Assembly (NCBI RefSeq): GCF_015999305.1
Contig: NZ_JAEAGP010000001.1
Span: 2,445,001-2,509,000, forward strand
Direction of reading: 5' to 3'
From: Erythrobacter sp. YJ-T3-07
GTDB lineage: Bacteria > Pseudomonadota > Alphaproteobacteria > Sphingomonadales > Sphingomonadaceae
DNA: 64,000 nucleotides
Shown here piece by piece: positions 29,591 through 38,172 of the stretch (position 1 is its first letter; each line of letters begins with the position of its first letter). A program made the translations under genes and the position numbers. The notes beneath the pieces are model-generated. The model was not told the DNA's origin and did not search any database. It worked only from the letters and a program-made list of their open reading frames with translations.

Positions 29591-30172
29591 TTATTCAGTG
29601 GCTTGCATAAGCGGACCCTGCGCAAAGTCGTCGCGCGAGATCGCATATACCAGATGGAGTACGCGCTTGCCCTGATAGCGTGAAAGCTCGGTCCGGCGCG
29701 TTTGCCGCGCTCCGATATTTTCCAGCGCGGTTCGGCTGCGCCAGTTCGCCTCGCCCACGCGGAAATCGACCCGTTCGACGCTTTCCAGCGCATGGCCCAG
29801 CATCAGCCGCTTCACCTCGCGGTTGGCACCTTTGCCCCAGTAACGTGGCGCAAGAAACGTCCAACCGATCTCGACCGAGCTTTGCTCTTCGGGATCGTCT
29901 TCGGCGCTGGTCAGCGCCTGGAAACGGGATGACCCAATGATGGAGCCATCGCGGATGTCGATGATCGCCAGCGCGCCGCCCTTGGCCAGCGCATCCTCGA
30001 AGAAATCCCGAAAGACCTCTTCGCGCCAGCGATCGGTCATCGGATGCTGTTCCCACACCGCCGGGTCCGACGCGATCGTGTAAAGCGCGTCCCAGTCGTC
30101 GGCCCGCAGCGGCCTCAGCGCAAACCGCTCCCCTTGGAGGACCGGTTGGCGATCAAGCTCAGGCGGCGACAT
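29591..30172 (-). CDS. GNAT family N-acetyltransferase (RimJ/RimL-type)
   Basis: This is a 193-residue GNAT enzyme. The domain includes GERFALRPLRADDWDAL, the acetyl-CoA loop APRYWGKGANREVKRLML (similar to the R/QxxGxG/A turn) and the VERVDFRVGEANWRSRTALENIGA strand pair. The substrate is unknown. The ATG at 30172 overlaps the end of the aminotransferase gene by 14 bases, so they form an operon. It is not closely similar to the acetyltransferase at 27550-28062. Confidence 0.85.
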   Translation of the reverse strand: MSPPELDRQPVLQGERFALRPLRADDWDALYTIASDPAVWEQHPMTDRWREEVFRDFFEDALAKGGALAIIDIRDGSIIGSSRFQALTSAEDDPEEQSSVEIGWTFLAPRYWGKGANREVKRLMLGHALESVERVDFRVGEANWRSRTALENIGARQTRRTELSRYQGKRVLHLVYAISRDDFAQGPLMQATE

Positions 30173-31337
30173 CCGCCAGCGCGGCGATGAACTTGTCAAT
30201 ATTGCCCTTGGTCAGCCCGGCAATGTTGATCCGCCCCGAACCCGCCATGTAGACCGCGTGATCCTCGCGCAGCTTGCCGATCTGGTCCCTGTTCAGCGGG
30301 AGCATCGCGAACAGGCCGTTCTGCTCTTCCAGATGGGCGAGCGGCACGCCCTCCACCTTCTTCTGCGCCCCGGCCAGAGTGGCCCGGACCCAGCGCAGGC
30401 GCTGGCGCATTCCGTCCAGCTCATCGAGCCACTGCTGGCGCAGGTCTTCGTCGCGCAGCACGATCCGCACTGCCGCGCCGCCGTGATCGGGCGGCATGGA
30501 CCAGTTTGCGCGGGCGAGCGCGGCGGCGTTGGACATGGCAGCGGCCATCTGTGCAGGCTCCGCAACCTTGGCATAGAACGCGCCCACGCGGTCGCGGTAG
30601 AGGCCGAAGTTCTTGTCGCAGCTATAGGCGATCAGCGCATAGGGAACCTTGGCCAGCACCTTGCGCAGGCCCGCCGCGTCTTCCTCCAGCCCCGTGCCGA
30701 GGCCCTGATAGGCGCTGTCGATGATCGGCAGCACCGGGCTTTCGGCCAGCGCCTCGGCGATCGCATCCCACTGCTCGTCGGTATAATCGATGCCGGAAGG
30801 GTTGTGGCAGCACGCGTGGATCAGCACCGCGTCGCCTTCGCGGCCCTGCCGGATGATCTCCAGCAGCGCATCGACATCGGCGCTGCCATCCGCGTTCGAA
30901 TGCTGGAAAGTGACGGCTTCGAGCCCGACATCCTCGATGATCGGAATGTGGTTGGGCCAGCTGGGCGTGCCGACATGCACGCGGATCACACCCGCCCGCT
31001 CGGCCAGAGCGATCGCGAGACGCACCGCACCAGTGCCGCCTGGGGTCTGCACCCCTTCGATCCGCCCGCCCATCGTCGCGTCGGAGCCGAAGATGATCGG
31101 CATCAGCGCATGAACGAAACCGCGGTCACCTTCGGGCCCGAGGTAGCTTTTGGAATCCTGCTCTTCCCAGAGGCGCTGTTCGGCAGCTTTGATCGCGCCG
31201 AAAACCGGCGTCGCGCCATCGTCGGTGCGATAGACGCCGACGCCGAGGTCGATCTTGTCCTCCCGCTCGTCGGCGGCGAACTGGGCGATCAGCGCGAGCA
31301 GCGCATCGGGCGGAGTGTCTTGCAGGCGGTCGAGCAT
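30159..31337 (-). CDS. Aromatic/aspartate amino acid aminotransferase (class I, PLP)
   Basis: This is a 392-residue class I aminotransferase of the aspartate/aromatic (AspC/TyrB) branch. It has the cofactor lysine K242 in YSCDKNFGLYRDRVG, YLGPEGDRGF near residue 65, GGTGAVRLA, HACCHNPSGIDYT and the terminal GRINIAGL with the substrate-carboxylate Arg. It would interconvert aromatic amino acids or aspartate and the oxo acids, taking nitrogen from glutamate; the dominant substrate cannot be read from sequence. Co-transcribed with the downstream acetyltransferase. Confidence 0.93.
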   Translation of the reverse strand: MLDRLQDTPPDALLALIAQFAADEREDKIDLGVGVYRTDDGATPVFGAIKAAEQRLWEEQDSKSYLGPEGDRGFVHALMPIIFGSDATMGGRIEGVQTPGGTGAVRLAIALAERAGVIRVHVGTPSWPNHIPIIEDVGLEAVTFQHSNADGSADVDALLEIIRQGREGDAVLIHACCHNPSGIDYTDEQWDAIAEALAESPVLPIIDSAYQGLGTGLEEDAAGLRKVLAKVPYALIAYSCDKNFGLYRDRVGAFYAKVAEPAQMAAAMSNAAALARANWSMPPDHGGAAVRIVLRDEDLRQQWLDELDGMRQRLRWVRATLAGAQKKVEGVPLAHLEEQNGLFAMLPLNRDQIGKLREDHAVYMAGSGRINIAGLTKGNIDKFIAALADVAA

Positions 31338-31407
31338 ACGCGTCCCATGCTATCGCACGGGCGCGAGAGCAACCGCTAATATCGGCAGGTTTGCGCGTTT
31401 GGCGCGC

Positions 31408-32244
31408 TCAGAAGGGCAACCAGCGGTGTTCCTTGGAAAACTTCATGTAGCCCGCGTTGATCCCCAGCCGGAGGCCGGCGCCCATGCGGATCGGGATCAG
31501 CACCGTATCGCCCCTCCGCAGGTAGCTCGCGGTCAGCCCGCCGATGAAATAGGCCTGCCCCTCGCCCGCCGGGAATCGTTCGTACAGATCCTCGGTATCG
31601 AACAGGTTGTAGACCAGCACGAAGGTCTTGCCGCCATTGGCGCCGACATCGAACCCGATCGACGGGCCGGTCCAGTATACCGGACGCTGCCCCTCGACCT
31701 TGTGGTACAACGTGCCCGAGCCGTAGCGCGCGCCGACGAAGAACGCGCCCGATGCCTCGCGCCCGACGATATAGCCGTTGGGCGTGCCCTGATCGGCGAG
31801 GATCTTTTCGATCATGCGCGCAATGCCTTCCGCGTTCTCTCCGAAGAAGCCCTGCGCTGCGCCGATCAGGTCGTCGTCCTGCCAGGTGCCCGGGGGGGCG
31901 GTTTCGGTGGGGATCGCGGTATAGGCGGGCGCGGTGCCCTGATCGTAGCCGGACTGGCCCTGATCGGCAGACGTGCCGCTAGTGTCGCTCTCAGGCGAAA
32001 GGTCGCTCCATGCGGACACCCCACCCTGCTGCTGCGCGGGCGGCGCGGTATCCTGGCCAGTCGCGGGCTGAGTCGAAGGATCGCCATAGACCGGTGGCTC
32101 GCCCGGGTTTTCCTGCAGATCGCCGTCGATCGCCTGGTTCGGGTCGACCCGTTCGATCGACTGCGCCGCGAGCGGGGTCGCCGCCATGGCGATGGTCGCG
32201 GTCACGAGGGCGATCAAACGCCGGATGCTGGCAGTGCGGGTCAT
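31408..32244 (-). CDS. eipA: EipA/DUF1134 family envelope protein
   Basis: This 278-residue exported protein has a signal peptide (about 1-28, ending PLAAQS). A Pro/Gln/Gly-rich low-complexity linker follows to about residue 120, and then the DUF1134 domain (about 125-278) with FFGENAEGIARMIEKILADQG, GYIVGREASGAFFVGARYGSG, PSIGFDVGANGGKTFVLVYNL and AGLRLGINAGYMKFS. The family includes EipA of Brucella and Caulobacter, a periplasmic factor for envelope integrity. AAAGGAG eight bases before 32244 fixes the start; earlier in-frame ATGs exist at 32265 and 32313. Confidence 0.85.
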   Translation of the reverse strand: MTRTASIRRLIALVTATIAMAATPLAAQSIERVDPNQAIDGDLQENPGEPPVYGDPSTQPATGQDTAPPAQQQGGVSAWSDLSPESDTSGTSADQGQSGYDQGTAPAYTAIPTETAPPGTWQDDDLIGAAQGFFGENAEGIARMIEKILADQGTPNGYIVGREASGAFFVGARYGSGTLYHKVEGQRPVYWTGPSIGFDVGANGGKTFVLVYNLFDTEDLYERFPAGEGQAYFIGGLTASYLRRGDTVLIPIRMGAGLRLGINAGYMKFSKEHRWLPF

Positions 32245-32480
32245 GCGCCTCGCTCCTTTGGACATGGGGGCAAATGAAACTCTGGGTTTCCCCGGGCATA
32301 GCGTGAATCGCATGAACCTGAGGCATCAAGGGGAGAGGCGGCGAAGCGAATCGAAAACGCGCCGAAACGAGTCCATGGGCGCGATTATCATTCCCGTGCC
32401 ACGCAGCCCTTGTGCCGCCCCGCACTGCTGGTTATAGCGCGCGGCTCGCGGCCCGGACCAGTGGGTTCGAACGCGTGTGC

Positions 32481-32572
32481 GGAGACGTGGGTGAGTGGCT
32501 GAAACCAGCTCCCTGCTAAGGAGCCATACCTCTATCGGGGTATCGAGGGTTCGAATCCCTCCGTCTCCGCCA
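32481..32572 (+). tRNA. tRNA-Ser (anticodon GCU), with encoded CCA
   Basis: The acceptor arms GGAGACG and CGTCTCC pair, followed by discriminator G and an encoded CCA. The anticodon loop CTGCTAA gives GCU for AGC/AGU codons. A long variable arm (about 15-16 bases, ATACCTCTATCGGGGTAT region) is typical of class II serine tRNA. The T arm GAGGGTTCGAATCCCTC is canonical. The 3' end is the integration site of the island. Confidence 0.97.
32559..32572 (+). other. attL core: 14-bp repeat in the tRNA 3' end
   Basis: CTCCGTCTCCGCCA, the last bases of tRNA-Ser with CCA, recurs exactly at 40213-40226. The match stops on both sides (C/A before, A/T after). It is a typical tyrosine-integrase core site that restores the tRNA end. 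Confidence 0.85.
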
Positions 32573-32720
32573 ACACCCCTTGTTTTGATTAGATTTTTCT
32601 GCGTTGGAGCGCCCTGTTCCCAAAACCGCTCCCCTATAGAGCATGCGCTTGGCCGCAAAATCGATTGGCCTATCAGTATCGGGGCGTGCGGCCGGTCGAT
32701 TCGCTCACCGGGCCCTACAT

Positions 32721-32942
32721 TCAGATCCAGTGTCGGGACTTATTTTGTCTGTGCCCTTCGACGTGGCAAGGGCGACAAAGAGCCTGTAGATCCTCATCGG
32801 CGTTCGATCCGACCACTGCATGGTGCACGTGCTCAGACGCCCGGATACATCCCGGCCTCTCACAAATGGGGCGCTCTCGCCGTATACGCTTGCTACGCTT
32901 AGATTTAGTGCTCACTTTTGCCATGACGGCAGCTTGCAGCAT
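32721..32942 (-). CDS. Small HNH nuclease-like zinc protein
   Basis: This encodes 73 residues with a basic N-terminus (KVSTKSKRSKRIRRERP) and a compact metal-binding unit: CERPGC, HVHHAVV, then LQALCRPCH. This layout (Cys pair, HH, Leu-x-x-Leu-Cys-x-x-Cys-His) is that of small HNH endonucleases from phages, where they assist packaging. The start is unsure: ATG at 32942 or 32924, without clear ribosome site; an ATG at 33050 would run across the HGG gene. It is the last gene of the leftward block. Confidence 0.6.
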   Translation of the reverse strand: MLQAAVMAKVSTKSKRSKRIRRERPICERPGCIRASEHVHHAVVGSNADEDLQALCRPCHVEGHRQNKSRHWI

Positions 32943-32958
32943 TGACGTTTCAGAAGGA

Positions 32959-33225
32959 CTAATGGTCGCTTCGAACTCGCGGAGAAATTTTTCGCAGGTA
33001 TCGCGCTGCCGCCTTGGCCTCCGCCGATCGACCTCCGTGCTTCCATGCATTTTGATTACCCTTTGGTGCGCCGGGGTTTGTCCCGCCGTGCATTCGGCAA
33101 CGCTTCTTTCCTTTCACCGCTGGTGATTGGCACTCCGTTCCCGCACGGGTCCGCGCTAAGCAACGCGGGGCCGCTGCCAACCGCTTCGGTTGCGGTTGCA
33201 TGGGATTGATTGTCGGATTTTGCAT
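32959..33225 (-). CDS. HGG-motif phage/mobile-element protein
   Basis: This is an 88-residue protein. It has the motif CLARTRAGTECQSPAV, then CRMHGGTNPGAPKGNQNAWKHG, a pattern I know from many small phage and island proteins of Rhizobiales and Sphingomonadales, with no proven function. GGGGGA eight bases before 33225 supports that start over one at 33243. Its first 170 bases lie inside the 3' end of the 33056-33745 gene in another frame. Confidence 0.72.
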   Translation of the reverse strand: MQNPTINPMQPQPKRLAAAPRCLARTRAGTECQSPAVKGKKRCRMHGGTNPGAPKGNQNAWKHGGRSAEAKAAARYLRKISPRVRSDH

Positions 33226-33745
33226 TTCGCAGTCCCCCGGCATGGTTGTGAACCCGATCAGCGATGACCGCCTGTCCGCCGTCGTTCACGTGGACATGTT
33301 TTACAGTTTGCACCCGCCCATTTGCCAGTCGATCGAGGGCCTCGATGGTCGCGCGGCTTTGCGCCTGAGCTTTCAGCGCCAACCGAATGTAGGTCTCCGT
33401 CGCACCTAGATACTCGCCCATATTGCACGCGGCTCGGCGCGATAGCTCCAAGAACATCGAGTCTAGCGAGATGGCTTGGCTCGCCAGCATCGCCCGATAA
33501 TGTGACAGATCGCCGGCCTTGGCAGCTTCTATGTGCTCCAGCAGCACAGAGTAGGATTCAGTCGTTCCTCGCTTCCCGAAGCTGCCACGATTGAAGGGTT
33601 CGGCGAGGCAAAGCGCGTGCGCGGCTGGATCCAATGCCACGTCAGCCAGGCTACTTTCATCGGATTTGCCCGGGTCCTTTGACGATCCCCCAGCATCGGA
33701 TTTTGCAACCGGTTGCTTCGGGTTTGTCTTTTTGCTCGTGCCCAT
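33056..33745 (-). CDS. Conserved island/phage protein, function unknown
   Basis: This 229-residue soluble protein contains MLASQAISLDSMFLELSRRA, then MGEYLGATETYIRLALKAQAQSRATIEAL and VKHVHVNDGGQAVIADRV, sequence stretches I recall from proteins of rhizobial and sphingomonad mobile elements. The middle is helical; no catalytic motif is seen. The start at 33745 (MGTSKK) is preferred over 33793. Its 3' 170 bases also encode the beginning of the HGG protein. Confidence 0.72.
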   Translation of the reverse strand: MGTSKKTNPKQPVAKSDAGGSSKDPGKSDESSLADVALDPAAHALCLAEPFNRGSFGKRGTTESYSVLLEHIEAAKAGDLSHYRAMLASQAISLDSMFLELSRRAACNMGEYLGATETYIRLALKAQAQSRATIEALDRLANGRVQTVKHVHVNDGGQAVIADRVHNHAGGLRNAKSDNQSHATATEAVGSGPALLSADPCGNGVPITSGERKEALPNARRDKPRRTKG

Positions 33746-33788
33746 TGTTCCGCACCCTGAAAATTGAATATCGCCAGCGTTCACCCGC

Positions 33789-33833
33789 ACCACACCACCA
33801 CCTCACCCCCTATAAAGGGGGTGGTGGTGTGGG
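33789..33833 (-). promoter_or_regulatory. Long GT-rich hairpin between the ATPase and the downstream island genes
   Basis: CCACACCACCACC, three unpaired bases, CCCC, then TATAAA and GGGGGTGGTGGTGTGG form a stem of about 17 pairs. It lies directly after the ATPase stop (33842) and before the 33745 start. On the minus strand it may act as terminator/attenuator, or as a replication or packaging site. No long U-run follows. Confidence 0.6.
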
Positions 33834-33841
33834 CTCGTTCG

Positions 33842-35119
33842 TCACGGGTCCGCACCTGCACCTACCGCACCTTCCTCACCACACGTTGCAAGGTGCGGAC
33901 GGCTGCCAATCTCACTAGCGTCAACCGGCTCGCCCATGATCGCGAAAGGCACGTCTCTGCCGTTGACCGTCCGGTGCTCGACAGCAAGCGCACCATTTTT
34001 CCGCCACGTGCGCAGGATCGCCTTTATCCGCCCCCGATCGGTATCGGCGGACAGGCCCGCCACTCTGGCGACAAGATGGCCGACCCAATCTCTAGCCTGC
34101 ACGCTTTCACGCCACTCGCCTGTCGCCAGCCCTTGCTGGACCATGAAGAGGTGCCACGTGGTCAGCCCGTGGAAAACGTCCGGTTTTTCCCAGAGCGTAG
34201 CCACTCCGACAAAATCGGAAGGCTCCAGCCCGTTCCCGTTGTCGAGGCTCTGGCTTTCGAGCTTGATCCAAGTCGCAGTGTCGGGCGGTGCGCGGTTGGC
34301 CTTGCCGGTGTCGATCCGCACCAGCGAGCGCCGTTCCTGTGGATTGGCGATGCCCAGTTCCTCGGCTTCCTTTTCGCCCATGGGATTGATCGGGAGGACG
34401 ACGCGGGCAGCATCGCGCAACGCAACCGCGCCGCGCCCGTCCTCGGCCGTCACCTCTCGCCCGCCCAGCTTGCGCGTGTGGTGCACCAGGACGATCGCAC
34501 AGCCGGTCTCCTGAGCTAGCCGCTTCCACCGCTTGGTGACGGCGTCGATCGCCTCGTTCGAGCTTTCCCGCACGGCATGGCTCGACACGAACGGATCGAC
34601 GATCACGGTTGCGATGCCGCGTTCGCGAATTGTCGCGGCGAGCTGAACGAATATGTCCTCTGCCAGCATGAAGCCGTCCCGGTCCTCGCTTGCCGTGCAG
34701 AGCGGCTGGACAAGCCCGCTATCGAGGTGCAGCCGCTCCCCACAATCGGCTGGCCCGATGCCGTGATATGCGCAGGCAGCGGACAATTGGCGCTCCAGCT
34801 CTTCGGTTCCGTCCTCAAGGTTGAAGATCCAGACGGCTTGCGGCCCACGATGGAGTGGCTTGCCCAAAAGCGGCTGACCGCTGGCGAGGCTGAGCGCGAT
34901 CGTGTTGCCGATCGTGCTCTTGCCGGTGCCGCCCGGCGCGATGATCGCCGTCACCTCTCCGCGCAGGAGCCAGTGGCCCATGAGCCATTGCCGCCGTGGC
35001 AGCGAGACAGGGTCCGGGAAACGAAACGGCGTGGCGCGCAAGGCAGAGTGCCCGGCGATACGCGCCGCCGCTTCGTCCGGCTGGAGCGCGGCCAGATCGA
35101 GGGGTTCGGGGTTCAACAT
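33842..35119 (-). CDS. RepA/RecA-like AAA ATPase (replicative helicase type)
   Basis: This 425-residue protein has Walker A APGGTGKST near residue 62, WIFNLEDGTEELERQL, then TVIVDPFVSSHAV (Walker B), VLVHHTRKLGG and GRGAVALRDAARVV, the pattern of the hexameric AAA_25/RepA helicases of plasmids and phages. It likely unwinds DNA at the element's origin together with the toprim protein. Its start overlaps the primase stop by 7 bases, so they are co-translated. Confidence 0.85.
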   Translation of the reverse strand: MLNPEPLDLAALQPDEAAARIAGHSALRATPFRFPDPVSLPRRQWLMGHWLLRGEVTAIIAPGGTGKSTIGNTIALSLASGQPLLGKPLHRGPQAVWIFNLEDGTEELERQLSAACAYHGIGPADCGERLHLDSGLVQPLCTASEDRDGFMLAEDIFVQLAATIRERGIATVIVDPFVSSHAVRESSNEAIDAVTKRWKRLAQETGCAIVLVHHTRKLGGREVTAEDGRGAVALRDAARVVLPINPMGEKEAEELGIANPQERRSLVRIDTGKANRAPPDTATWIKLESQSLDNGNGLEPSDFVGVATLWEKPDVFHGLTTWHLFMVQQGLATGEWRESVQARDWVGHLVARVAGLSADTDRGRIKAILRTWRKNGALAVEHRTVNGRDVPFAIMGEPVDASEIGSRPHLATCGEEGAVGAGADP

Positions 35120-36036
35120 CTCTCAACACCCCGCGCCGCTTCGATGCGCCCTGCCAACTCCGCGCGGGGAATGTCCGCAAAATCGGCCCCTGAGTCGCCT
35201 GAGCGCGTTTCCGGCCTTGGAGTAGCCACACACCCGCCAGCCGCCTGAGCGGCCTTCCTAGCCGCCTCCAGCCCCAAGTTCGTGGGCAGGTGGCAATCAT
35301 CGTCCGCCGCGATCACAATCTCGCGCGTCGGGAAGAGCTTCCGCAGAGCTCGCGCGACCGGCTCCAGATTGTGCGCGGACATCGCAGCGGCAACGCCAAA
35401 GCCGGTCGCGGAATGGATCGCCGCCATGGTAGCGAAACCTTCCCCGATCACCAGCGGCCCTGCCGATGGCCTTCCGTCCCTCAGGTGGACGCCATGGGGC
35501 CAGAGCAAGCCAACCGTACGAGCATCCTTGCCGAACAGCTTGAAACCGTCGGGCCGGATGCGCTGGACGTTCCACAGGCGAAAGCCGGGATCGACCATCG
35601 GCACCACCAAGTCGCGCCCGGATTGCCGGACCCCGAACGGTCCCAGCCCCTTGGCGACAAGGTAGGGGTGCGCGGGATCGGCTCGGGTGGCATTGCGCCA
35701 CAGGTCCGCCGCCAACCGCGCCGCCGCTTCCTCGGCCGCCAGCCGCTCGCGCTTGCGAGCAAGCTCCGCCTGCCGAATCGATCGCCGCTCCGTCGCTGTC
35801 AGCTCGCGCGCGCAACTTTCTGCAAGAAAACCGTCCGCACGGAGCATAGCCTTGACCGCTAGAGCGTCGGCCTGCGTGCCGTTGTAGCAGGCGACAAGGC
35901 AACCATCCGGCGCAAGCGCGCTGGCCTTGATCGCGGTCCCCCGATCGCGGCTGGAATGGCCCGGCGTCGGGATCAGTGCGTTGCCCTTGCACAGCTTGCC
36001 GCCGTAGTGGCGCGCTATCGCGTCAACGTCGATCAT
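35113..36036 (-). CDS. Toprim-domain primase-like protein
   Basis: This 307-residue protein has an N-terminal region (residues 1-60, with CHC2-like DGCLVACYNGTQADALAVK), a central GNPTRADPAHPYLVAKGL-like block with LVVPMVDPGFRLWNVQRI, and a Toprim fold with the Glu of VIGEGFATMAAI and the DxD of IVIAADDD. It resembles primase/helicase N-terminal parts of P4-type elements. It would prime replication of the excised element. Start ATG at 36036 overlaps the upstream stop as ATGA. Confidence 0.83.
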   Translation of the reverse strand: MIDVDAIARHYGGKLCKGNALIPTPGHSSRDRGTAIKASALAPDGCLVACYNGTQADALAVKAMLRADGFLAESCARELTATERRSIRQAELARKRERLAAEEAAARLAADLWRNATRADPAHPYLVAKGLGPFGVRQSGRDLVVPMVDPGFRLWNVQRIRPDGFKLFGKDARTVGLLWPHGVHLRDGRPSAGPLVIGEGFATMAAIHSATGFGVAAAMSAHNLEPVARALRKLFPTREIVIAADDDCHLPTNLGLEAARKAAQAAGGCVATPRPETRSGDSGADFADIPRAELAGRIEAARGVERC

Positions 36037-36344
36037 AGGGCGGCCCTCCCCTTGTCGGTCAGCCTGAGCACGGATGCACTCTTGCCGCTGGGATTGCGCC
36101 GCCGCGCGCCGGTCGGTTCGACCAGGCCCATTGCCCGCAGCTCGGAAAAGCGCGGCTGGAGCGATTCACGGGTCACACCGGAGGCAGCAACGGCCTCCAG
36201 CGGTGTGGCTTCGCCCAGCTGGGCGAGTGTCCGCATGGCAAGGCGGCGAAGGTGCGAGACATTGGGAGCCATCGCCACGGCAGCCGCTTGGCTCGTGCCG
36301 TCCGTTCCCTTCGCGCCGGGTTCATCGGGATAGTAGTCAGACAT
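36033..36344 (-). CDS. Winged-helix DNA-binding protein
   Basis: This encodes 103 residues. The C-terminal two thirds form a winged helix: HLRRLAMRTLAQLGEATPLEAVAASGVTRESLQPRFSELRAMGLVEPTG, then SVLRLTDKGRAAL. It probably regulates the replication genes. The start at 36344 (MSDYYP) overlaps the small upstream gene by 8 bases. Confidence 0.75.
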   Translation of the reverse strand: MSDYYPDEPGAKGTDGTSQAAAVAMAPNVSHLRRLAMRTLAQLGEATPLEAVAASGVTRESLQPRFSELRAMGLVEPTGARRRNPSGKSASVLRLTDKGRAAL

Positions 36345-36522
36345 GGCCAACGCCTCCCTCTTCCAGCCGCGACAGAAACCGCTCGCCAAGGTGGAGCGCG
36401 ATCAGCTCGGGGATTGCTTGCGGGGGCGAAGCGGGAGAGGTAAGGGGATCACGGAACCAGCCGCCACAGCTATTCCGCGATGCCCGCGCCTTACCCGCGC
36501 GGGTTTCGTTTTTCTGGGGCAT
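36337..36522 (-). CDS. Small basic island protein, unknown
   Basis: This is a 61-residue frame with a strong ribosome site (GGGAGGGA, eight bases before the ATG). It starts PQKNETRAGKARASRNS and ends LHLGERFLSRLEEGG. It is linked to both neighbours by short spacing (3 bases from the AlpA stop) and an 8-base overlap. The tight packing suggests it is a real gene; no family is recognised. Confidence 0.58.
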   Translation of the reverse strand: MPQKNETRAGKARASRNSCGGWFRDPLTSPASPPQAIPELIALHLGERFLSRLEEGGVGHV

Positions 36523-36525
36523 GGA

Positions 36526-36714
36526 TCATCCCTCCCCAGCGATCAGCGCGTGCAGGCTATCCGCCGGGATAACGGTGCGCCCGCCTATGCGGACGGCCCT
36601 CAGGCGTTTTGCCGCGATGTGCGCGTAAAGTGTGGTCCGCCCCAAACTGGACGCCTTACAAGCTTCTCTGATGCTGTAGGCGATTTTGGGTGGATCGTTA
36701 GTATCGGTCTGCAT
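36526..36714 (-). CDS. AlpA/excisionase-type helix-turn-helix protein
   Basis: This 62-residue protein has the MerR-like helix-turn-helix of AlpA and Xis proteins: AYSIREACKASSLGRTTLYAHIAAKRLRAVRIGGRTVIPADSLHALI. It would act as excisionase or as activator of the integrase. GGAG nine bases before the ATG at 36714 fixes the start. It heads the leftward block; about 100 non-coding bases separate it from the convergent end of the 407-residue gene. Confidence 0.83.
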   Translation of the reverse strand: MQTDTNDPPKIAYSIREACKASSLGRTTLYAHIAAKRLRAVRIGGRTVIPADSLHALIAGEG

Positions 36715-36813
36715 GCCGGATTGCTCCACTTGCCGCTAGCGGGGTGCCAGCGTTCGTGGGGCAACCAATTAGGCCGGAGTTGTCCGGTGCTGAATTGCGA
36801 CAAAAAGGCTTAA

Positions 36814-38037
36814 CTACGGCGTATCCGGTTTTGTCGCTCCCATCTTCCATTTCGCCAGTTTGCGCTCGATGGTGCGCTTCACTGGCGGCGAGGGCGAAAC
36901 TTCGGCCGCGTATTCGGACACGAGCGAGTCCGCTAATTTGCTTCGAGATAGATCGGGGTATTTTTCCAATGCTCGTTCGGCCAGCGCCTTCATCGCATCC
37001 CAATCATGCTCGGGCGGTCTGCCGCCCTTTTTCCCCCCTGCCCCTGCGAGATGCGCGCTTTCTCCATAGCGACTTGCCAGAATTTCGCATTGGAATGCCT
37101 CCCAATCGGATTCTTTGATCCAAAGAGGACGCCCGACCAGATTGTTCGAATGGTCGTTGAAAGGAAGGTAGGCACCAGCCGCGACGGTCTTATGGTTCAC
37201 CTCTTTGATAGCGTATCGATCAATCCGATGATCACCATCGGAAAGGCGCACCCACAAACAGAGGCGCGCGCCCATGATGGCGCGATTTAGGTAACTTTCA
37301 GCTAGGCTCGCGCTCCGTCCCTTGTGCAACCATTCCTGCGCTTCCGGACTGTCGTCGGTCGTAAAGCGATAGCGATAGTTTTCCTCATCTCCCTCTAGCG
37401 CTGGACGTGAAGCAAGTGCGTCGGCCAACTCATGATAGCAGTCGTTCAGGCGTATCGCCCCGGCCACCGCGATGCCAAGGTCTAATATTTGCGCCGCTTC
37501 CATCGATCCATGTTGGAGGGAATGCGGTGCAACCGGTTGCAAATTCGTGCCAAATGGGGCTCCCAACGTGGCCGCATTTGCCGATCGTTCGCCGGCAATT
37601 TCACCATTAGCGCATTCAGTGCCCTGCTGACTTTCCTCTCCAGAAGCGCTTCCACACTCCAAGGGAGGAAACAAAGCGACAACGTCCTCCCTTTTGAACC
37701 TTATGTTTTCGTATGGGTGCTGACGTGACGGATCCAGCGGAGCGAGAGCGATGCGCGTCCACTCGAACGGTTCAATTTCATCCATCTTGCTATGAGGCTC
37801 TGCGCCGAAGGAGCGCAACTGACCGGCCTGGAGCGCATCCAACGCCTCTGCCTCGCTGCCAACCTTGTCCACAGTCCGATAGAAGGTGTTGGCTGCTAGC
37901 TTGGTGTGAGTGTCCGCCTCTTCCGCGATCGCAACGTCGCGGAACCGCACCCATGCAACGAGTTGAAATGGGTTGAGCCAAGCCGGCAATTTTGCAGCGA
38001 CGGTCTTGCTGTCGTTTGATGATGCGTCGGCCGTCAT
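36814..38037 (-). CDS. Large island protein with basic C-terminal region, unknown
   Basis: This encodes 407 residues, soluble and largely charged. The N-terminal part has PFQLVAWVRFRDVAIAEEAD; the middle carries two short blocks (MEAAQILDLGIAVAGAIRLND and IKESDWEAFQCEILAS). The C-terminal 80 residues look like a DNA-binding tail: GGRPPEHDWDAMKALAERAL, LSRSKLADSLVSEY and VKRTIERKLAKWK, a helix-turn-helix-like pattern. GGGAGG before the ATG at 38037 fixes the start. No family recognised; it may regulate or guard the island. GC content is lower than in the flanks. Confidence 0.7.
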   Translation of the reverse strand: MTADASSNDSKTVAAKLPAWLNPFQLVAWVRFRDVAIAEEADTHTKLAANTFYRTVDKVGSEAEALDALQAGQLRSFGAEPHSKMDEIEPFEWTRIALAPLDPSRQHPYENIRFKREDVVALFPPLECGSASGEESQQGTECANGEIAGERSANAATLGAPFGTNLQPVAPHSLQHGSMEAAQILDLGIAVAGAIRLNDCYHELADALASRPALEGDEENYRYRFTTDDSPEAQEWLHKGRSASLAESYLNRAIMGARLCLWVRLSDGDHRIDRYAIKEVNHKTVAAGAYLPFNDHSNNLVGRPLWIKESDWEAFQCEILASRYGESAHLAGAGGKKGGRPPEHDWDAMKALAERALEKYPDLSRSKLADSLVSEYAAEVSPSPPVKRTIERKLAKWKMGATKPDTP

Positions 38038-38172
38038 TTCCGCCTCCCAAGCGGTTCCCATGGTGAAGCGGGGAAGCACGTGGGATGCGCGCTTGTCGGC
38101 TGGCCTGCCTATCCCCTATGCTTCGAACCTAGCCGCAGACCGACCGTTCGCAAACTCGTTGGAGGACACCGC

